Positions 5,548-8,296 of a DNA stretch of 8,296 bases are shown piece after piece; within the stretch, counting starts at the first letter, position 1; each line of letters opens with the position of its first letter. The notes under the pieces are model-generated. The model did no database searches. It had not been told where the DNA came from and saw only the letters and a list, made by a program, of their open reading frames with translations. The DNA is from Thermodesulfobacteriota bacterium (lineage in GTDB: Bacteria; Desulfobacterota; RBG-13-43-22): contig JALOOY010000048.1 of assembly GCA_025454185.1 (NCBI GenBank), forward strand, positions 1 through 8,296. The letters are read 5' to 3'. The position numbers were made by a program, and so were the translations under genes.

Positions 5548-6396
5548 TCATCCTGTACGATCGGACAGGAACTGTGTTAAGGACTTTTCCCAGTCAAGGG
5601 GTTCGTACCCGGTGACCATGGTCAGATAACTGGTATCCAGCACCGAAAAGGCCGGCCGGAGCGCCGGTCTTTTGATTTCCCCGGCAGCAATGGGCCGAAC
5701 CGGCAGGTCCGCGCCCACAGCCTGCAAGATGGCCCGGCTGAAGTCATACCAACTGATTCCCCCCTGAGTTTGGTCGGTTAAATGATATATCCCGAACAAA
5801 CCGGATTCGATGAGCCGGGAAAGTCCCCGGGAGAAATTGACCGTCCAGGTGGGCGACATGATCTGATCGGTCACCACCGACAGCGGTTTCCCTTCCCGGG
5901 CCTTGTCCAGGATCGTGGCCACGAAATTGGGACCCGATTTTCCGTATAGCGAACTGGTGCGCACGATATAAAAATCCGGAAGCAGGGAGGCGACCAGGCA
6001 CTCCCCTGCCCACTTGGAGGCCCCGTAGGCGTTGAGTGGTCGGGGGACGTCCCAAGGTTGATAGGGAAGGGAGGCCCGGCCGTCGAAGACGTAATCGGTG
6101 CTGATCTGGCACAGAGCCGCCCCGGTCTTCCGGCAGGCCAGGGCCAGGTAATGGACCCCCAGGGCGTTGACCCGAAAGGCCTCTTGCCGGTGGGTCTCGG
6201 CGCCGTCCACGTTGGTATAACCCGCGCAGTTGATGACCACCTCCGGCCGGCAGGCCTTGAGCCGCTCACTCACGGCCGTCCGGTCAGTAATGTCCAGGTC
6301 AGTGATCGTACAGGGAACCACCTCGTGGCGTTCCTCGAGGATGGGGATCAGGTCGTTGGTCAGCAGCCCGGGGACGCCGGTCACCAGCAGCCGCAT
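5548..6396 (-). CDS. rmlD: dTDP-4-dehydrorhamnose reductase family protein
   Basis: RmlD reduces dTDP-4-dehydro-L-rhamnose to dTDP-L-rhamnose with NAD(P)H, the last step of the classical pathway. The 282-residue SDR-type product has VVINCAGYTNVDGAE (53-67), ISTDYVFDG (98-106) and the catalytic YGASK (Tyr124, Lys128). RTSSLYG (146-152) and the C-terminal RPAFSVLDTSYL (247-258) with W269 are also typical of RmlD. The dinucleotide-binding loop reads GVPGLLT (7-13) instead of the usual GxxGxxG, with Thr for the third Gly. The start is ATG 6396, sharing its A with the rmlB stop codon (TGATG overlap), with GGAG 6 nt upstream inside rmlB; translational coupling is likely. The frame stays open 70 codons further upstream, but that part overlaps rmlB. 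Alternative: a reductase acting on a different 4-keto sugar. Confidence 0.9.
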   Translation of the reverse strand: MRLLVTGVPGLLTNDLIPILEERHEVVPCTITDLDITDRTAVSERLKACRPEVVINCAGYTNVDGAETHRQEAFRVNALGVHYLALACRKTGAALCQISTDYVFDGRASLPYQPWDVPRPLNAYGASKWAGECLVASLLPDFYIVRTSSLYGKSGPNFVATILDKAREGKPLSVVTDQIMSPTWTVNFSRGLSRLIESGLFGIYHLTDQTQGGISWYDFSRAILQAVGADLPVRPIAAGEIKRPALRPAFSVLDTSYLTMVTGYEPLDWEKSLTQFLSDRTG

Positions 6397-7436
6397 CACC
6401 TGCTCCAGAAACCCTTGCTTTCCCGGGCCAGGCGGGTCTTCAGGGGCTGCCACCATTCCGGATGCCCCTGGTACCAGTGGACGGTTCGCTGGAGCCCCTC
6501 GGCAAAGTCGACCCGAGGCGCCCAGCCGATCTCCTGCTTGATCTTTTCGTTGCTCAGGGCGTAGCGCAGGTCGTGGCCGGGGCGGTCGGTGACATACTCC
6601 AGCCATTCCTCTCCTTTGCCCAGCAGCCGCAGCACCTCCCGGGCCAGGTCGATATTGCGTTTTTCCGATTCCCCGCCCACGTTGTAGGCCTCGCCGATCC
6701 TACCCTGCTCCAGGACCCGGTCGATAGCCCGGCAGGCGTCTTCCACGAAGAGCCAGTCCCGGACGTTTTCGCCCCGTCCGTACACCGGGACCTTCCGTTC
6801 CTCCAGCAGGTTGGTTACCATGAGGGGAATGAATTTTTCCGGGAACTGATAAGGGCCGTAATTGTTGGAGGGACGCACGGTCAAGGTCGGTAAGCGGAAG
6901 GTTTCGAAGTAGGAGCGTACCAGCAGGTCCCCTCCCGCCTTGCTGGCCGAATACGGGGAATTAGGGCGAAAAGGAGTCTCTTCGGTGAAAATCCCCTCCA
7001 GCCCCAGGGTGCCGTAGACTTCGTCGGTGGATACGTGCAGAAAACGGAATGCCGGTGCTTCCCCCAGGGGTCCCTGCCAATACTCTTTGAAGACCTCGAG
7101 CAGGGTGTGGGTCCCCAGGACATTGGTGCGGATGAATTCCCTCGAGCCCTTGATCGATCGGTCCACGTGCGATTCGGCCGCGAAATGGACCACGGCCTGG
7201 AAGGAAAACCGCCCGGTCAGGTCCTGCAGCACGGCCTCGTCGAGGATGTCCCCTTGCTGAAAGTGATACCAGGGCTCGGCGGCCAGGTCCTGGAGGTTTT
7301 CCGGATTGGCCGAATAGGTCAGCTTGTCCAGGTTGACGAGCACCGTCTCCGGGTGGGCCTGGTGATAATAACGGATGAAATTGGACCCGATGAACCCCAG
7401 GCCGCCGGTAACGAGAATGGTTTTGGAGTTATTCAT
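6396..7436 (-). CDS. rmlB: dTDP-glucose 4,6-dehydratase
   Basis: RmlB converts dTDP-glucose to dTDP-4-keto-6-deoxyglucose using tightly bound NAD+. The 346-residue extended-SDR protein has usual length. Visible motifs: VTGGLGFIGSNF with GxxGxxG (9-20); NLDKLTYSANPENL (35-48); HFAAESHVDRSI (84-95); STDEVYG (136-142), whose Asp and Glu are the dehydratase residues; YSASK (Tyr162, Lys166); RPSNNYGPYQFPEK (188-201); GENVRDWLFVED (222-233); and DRPGHDLRYA (284-293), all characteristic of RmlB. The ATG at 7436 has only a modest AAGG 8 nt upstream. It is separated from rmlA by 205 bp of repeats and overlaps rmlD by one base. It may have its own promoter in the gap, but none is convincing by eye. Intact. 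Confidence 0.97.
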   Translation of the reverse strand: MNNSKTILVTGGLGFIGSNFIRYYHQAHPETVLVNLDKLTYSANPENLQDLAAEPWYHFQQGDILDEAVLQDLTGRFSFQAVVHFAAESHVDRSIKGSREFIRTNVLGTHTLLEVFKEYWQGPLGEAPAFRFLHVSTDEVYGTLGLEGIFTEETPFRPNSPYSASKAGGDLLVRSYFETFRLPTLTVRPSNNYGPYQFPEKFIPLMVTNLLEERKVPVYGRGENVRDWLFVEDACRAIDRVLEQGRIGEAYNVGGESEKRNIDLAREVLRLLGKGEEWLEYVTDRPGHDLRYALSNEKIKQEIGWAPRVDFAEGLQRTVHWYQGHPEWWQPLKTRLARESKGFWSR

Positions 7437-7485
7437 TTGATCAGCCTTTTCTAGTGCCGGTTCTTGTTTTCAATGGGTTTTTTTC

Positions 7486-7499
7486 GTTCGGCGTTCGGC
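7486..7499. repeat. Heptad repeat, class T3 (GTTCGGC), 2 identical units
   Basis: Two identical GTTCGGC units following a T6C run, 49 bp upstream of the rmlB start. Same unit and orientation as the last unit of the array at 3743-3770. Confidence 0.65.
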
Positions 7500-7543
7500 G
7501 TAGAAAGCATATTCCGTCCTCTAATCTCTGCCTTTTTTCCATT

Positions 7544-7578
7544 CGATGTTCCATGTTGGACGTTCGATGTTCGCTGTT
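7544..7578. repeat. Heptad array, class T1 in inverted orientation, 5 units
   Basis: Units CGATGTT, CCATGTT, GGACGTT, CGATGTT and CGCTGTT, the complement of the AACATCG class seen at 261-302 and 3801-3835. It lies in the 205-bp rmlA-rmlB gap. That gap holds no plausible gene: the rightward frames there are translations of the repeats themselves. Confidence 0.8.
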
Positions 7579-7592
7579 TGTCTGCAAAGATC

Positions 7593-7641
7593 CCCTACAT
7601 CCTACCTCGGCCTTCCGTCCTCCGTCTTCCGTCCTCTGTTC
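7593..7641. repeat. Heptad array, class T2 (pyrimidine-rich), 7 units, abutting the rmlA stop
   Basis: Units CCCTACA, TCCTACC, TCGGCCT, TCCGTCC, TCCGTCT, TCCGTCC and TCTGTTC run in exact 7-bp register. The last base is directly next to the rmlA stop codon (7642-7644). This is the same placement as the T2 arrays at the prmA and radical SAM stops. Confidence 0.8.
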
Positions 7642-8296
7642 TCAAACCTCAACCACTCCATTATCTCCGATCAAAAGCCTGAGCGCCTTGGCCTGCTTCC
7701 GGCCCTGAACCACCCGGCTTTCCCGGCCGATGAGGCTGTCCTCCAGCCGGGGAATGTTTTCAATGAGGCAATGGTTCAGGATAACGGAGTGTTCCACCAC
7801 CGAATGTAATATCCGAGTATGAGGACCGATGGTGGTGTACGGGCCGATAAAGGAATCGACGATTTCGGCCCCTTCGCCGATGACCACGGGTCCCCGGATA
7901 GTGCTGTTGACCACCTTCACGTCCGACCCCAGGTTGACCCGGCCGATGATCTGGCTCTGGGCATCGCACTGGCCACAGACGTTGCGTTTGATATAATCGT
8001 CCAGCACGGTGGTGTTGGCTGCCAGGAAGTCGTCCTTTTTCCCGGTATCCAGCCACCAGCCTTCCAGCTTATGCCCCTTTACCAGGCCTTTCATGTTCAT
8101 CAGTTCCTGAATGGCGTCGGTAATTTCCAGTTCGCCCCGGGCCGAGGGCTTGATGCGATCGATGGCCTCGTGAATGCGGGGTGAAAAAAAATAGATGCCC
8201 ACCAGGGCCAGATTAGAGGGGGGCTTCTTCGGCTTTTCGATCAATTTGGTGATGCGGCCTTTCTTGTCGAGCACGGCCACCCCAAATGACTGGGGG
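7642..8296 (-). CDS. rmlA: Glucose-1-phosphate thymidylyltransferase, long form, C-terminal part (5' end beyond right edge)
   Basis: RmlA joins dTTP and glucose-1-phosphate to give dTDP-glucose, the first step of the pathway whose next enzymes follow here. The visible 217 residues begin PQSFGVAVLDKKGRI, in the middle of the nucleotidyltransferase domain. EKP (20-22), GELEITDAI (54-62) and GWWLDTG (79-85) are typical of the family. From about residue 116 to 195 a hexapeptide-repeat, left-handed beta-helix domain follows (IIGRVNLGSDVKV, GPVVIGEGAEIV, GPYTTIGPHTRI). This marks the long form of the enzyme rather than the short form of about 290 residues. The N-terminal signature loop, perhaps 140 residues, is outside the window. 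A GTG at 8280 lies mid-domain and is not the real start, because the frame stays open to the edge with family-like sequence. First visible gene of the leftward rml operon. A related sugar-nucleotide transferase specificity cannot be excluded. Confidence 0.9.
   Translation of the reverse strand, partial: PQSFGVAVLDKKGRITKLIEKPKKPPSNLALVGIYFFSPRIHEAIDRIKPSARGELEITDAIQELMNMKGLVKGHKLEGWWLDTGKKDDFLAANTTVLDDYIKRNVCGQCDAQSQIIGRVNLGSDVKVVNSTIRGPVVIGEGAEIVDSFIGPYTTIGPHTRILHSVVEHSVILNHCLIENIPRLEDSLIGRESRVVQGRKQAKALRLLIGDNGVVEV

Noticed and set aside
6397..6606. 70-codon N-terminal extension of rmlD
   Set aside because: It overlaps rmlB in another frame. The ATG at 6396 has a good ribosome site and the Rossmann fold begins immediately after it.
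7454..7809. Rightward frames over the rmlA-rmlB gap, one with a repeated Cys-rich MLDVRCSLFV-like segment
   Set aside because: The peptides are direct translations of the T1 and T2 heptads and then run antisense into rmlA. Repeats of this kind are easily mis-annotated as proteins.

Overview
The window is 8.3 kb of compact, GC-rich bacterial chromosome. It carries eight recognisable or supported protein genes, two of them cut by the window edges, and intergenic gaps of at most about 205 bp. Gene content and texture fit a Desulfobacterota-like (former Deltaproteobacteria) organism: a lone larB, a B12-type radical SAM protein, an HD-containing CCA-adding enzyme, long-form rmlA, and intergenic 7-bp repeat arrays. 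This taxonomic placement is inference. No rRNA, tRNA, CRISPR array or intact mobile element is visible.

Layout. On the left, prmA (ribosomal protein L11 methyltransferase) and the start of rsmE (16S rRNA m3U methyltransferase) run leftward as a ribosome-modification pair. Diverging from prmA is larB (first step of nickel-pincer nucleotide synthesis), behind a good sigma-70-type promoter. It converges on a leftward gene for a B12-binding-domain radical SAM protein of unknown product; a REP-like hairpin lies between the two. Diverging from the radical SAM gene is a CCA-adding/poly(A) polymerase-family gene with an HD domain. This converges, with only 19 bp to spare, on a leftward nucleotide-sugar operon: rmlA (long form, 5' end outside the window), rmlB, rmlD (1-base overlap), then a newly recognised 48-codon gene for a single-pass membrane protein. 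RmlA, RmlB and RmlD convert glucose-1-phosphate to dTDP-glucose, then the 4-keto-6-deoxy sugar, then the final reduced sugar (dTDP-L-rhamnose in the classical pathway). No rmlC epimerase gene is in view.

The most striking non-coding feature is that four intergenic regions contain degenerate tandem arrays with a strict 7-bp period. There are three sequence classes: T1 (AACATCG-like), T2 (TCTTCCC/TCCGTCC pyrimidine) and T3 (GTTCGGC/GTGCGGC). Read in the direction of the leftward genes they follow a common order: stop codon, T2, T1, T3, next start codon. Each of the three T2 arrays touches or overlaps a stop codon. The arrays explain several spurious ORFs and one doubtful N-terminal extension. 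The other items of interest are the small membrane protein in the rml operon, an unusual RmlD cofactor loop, and the REP-like hairpin.
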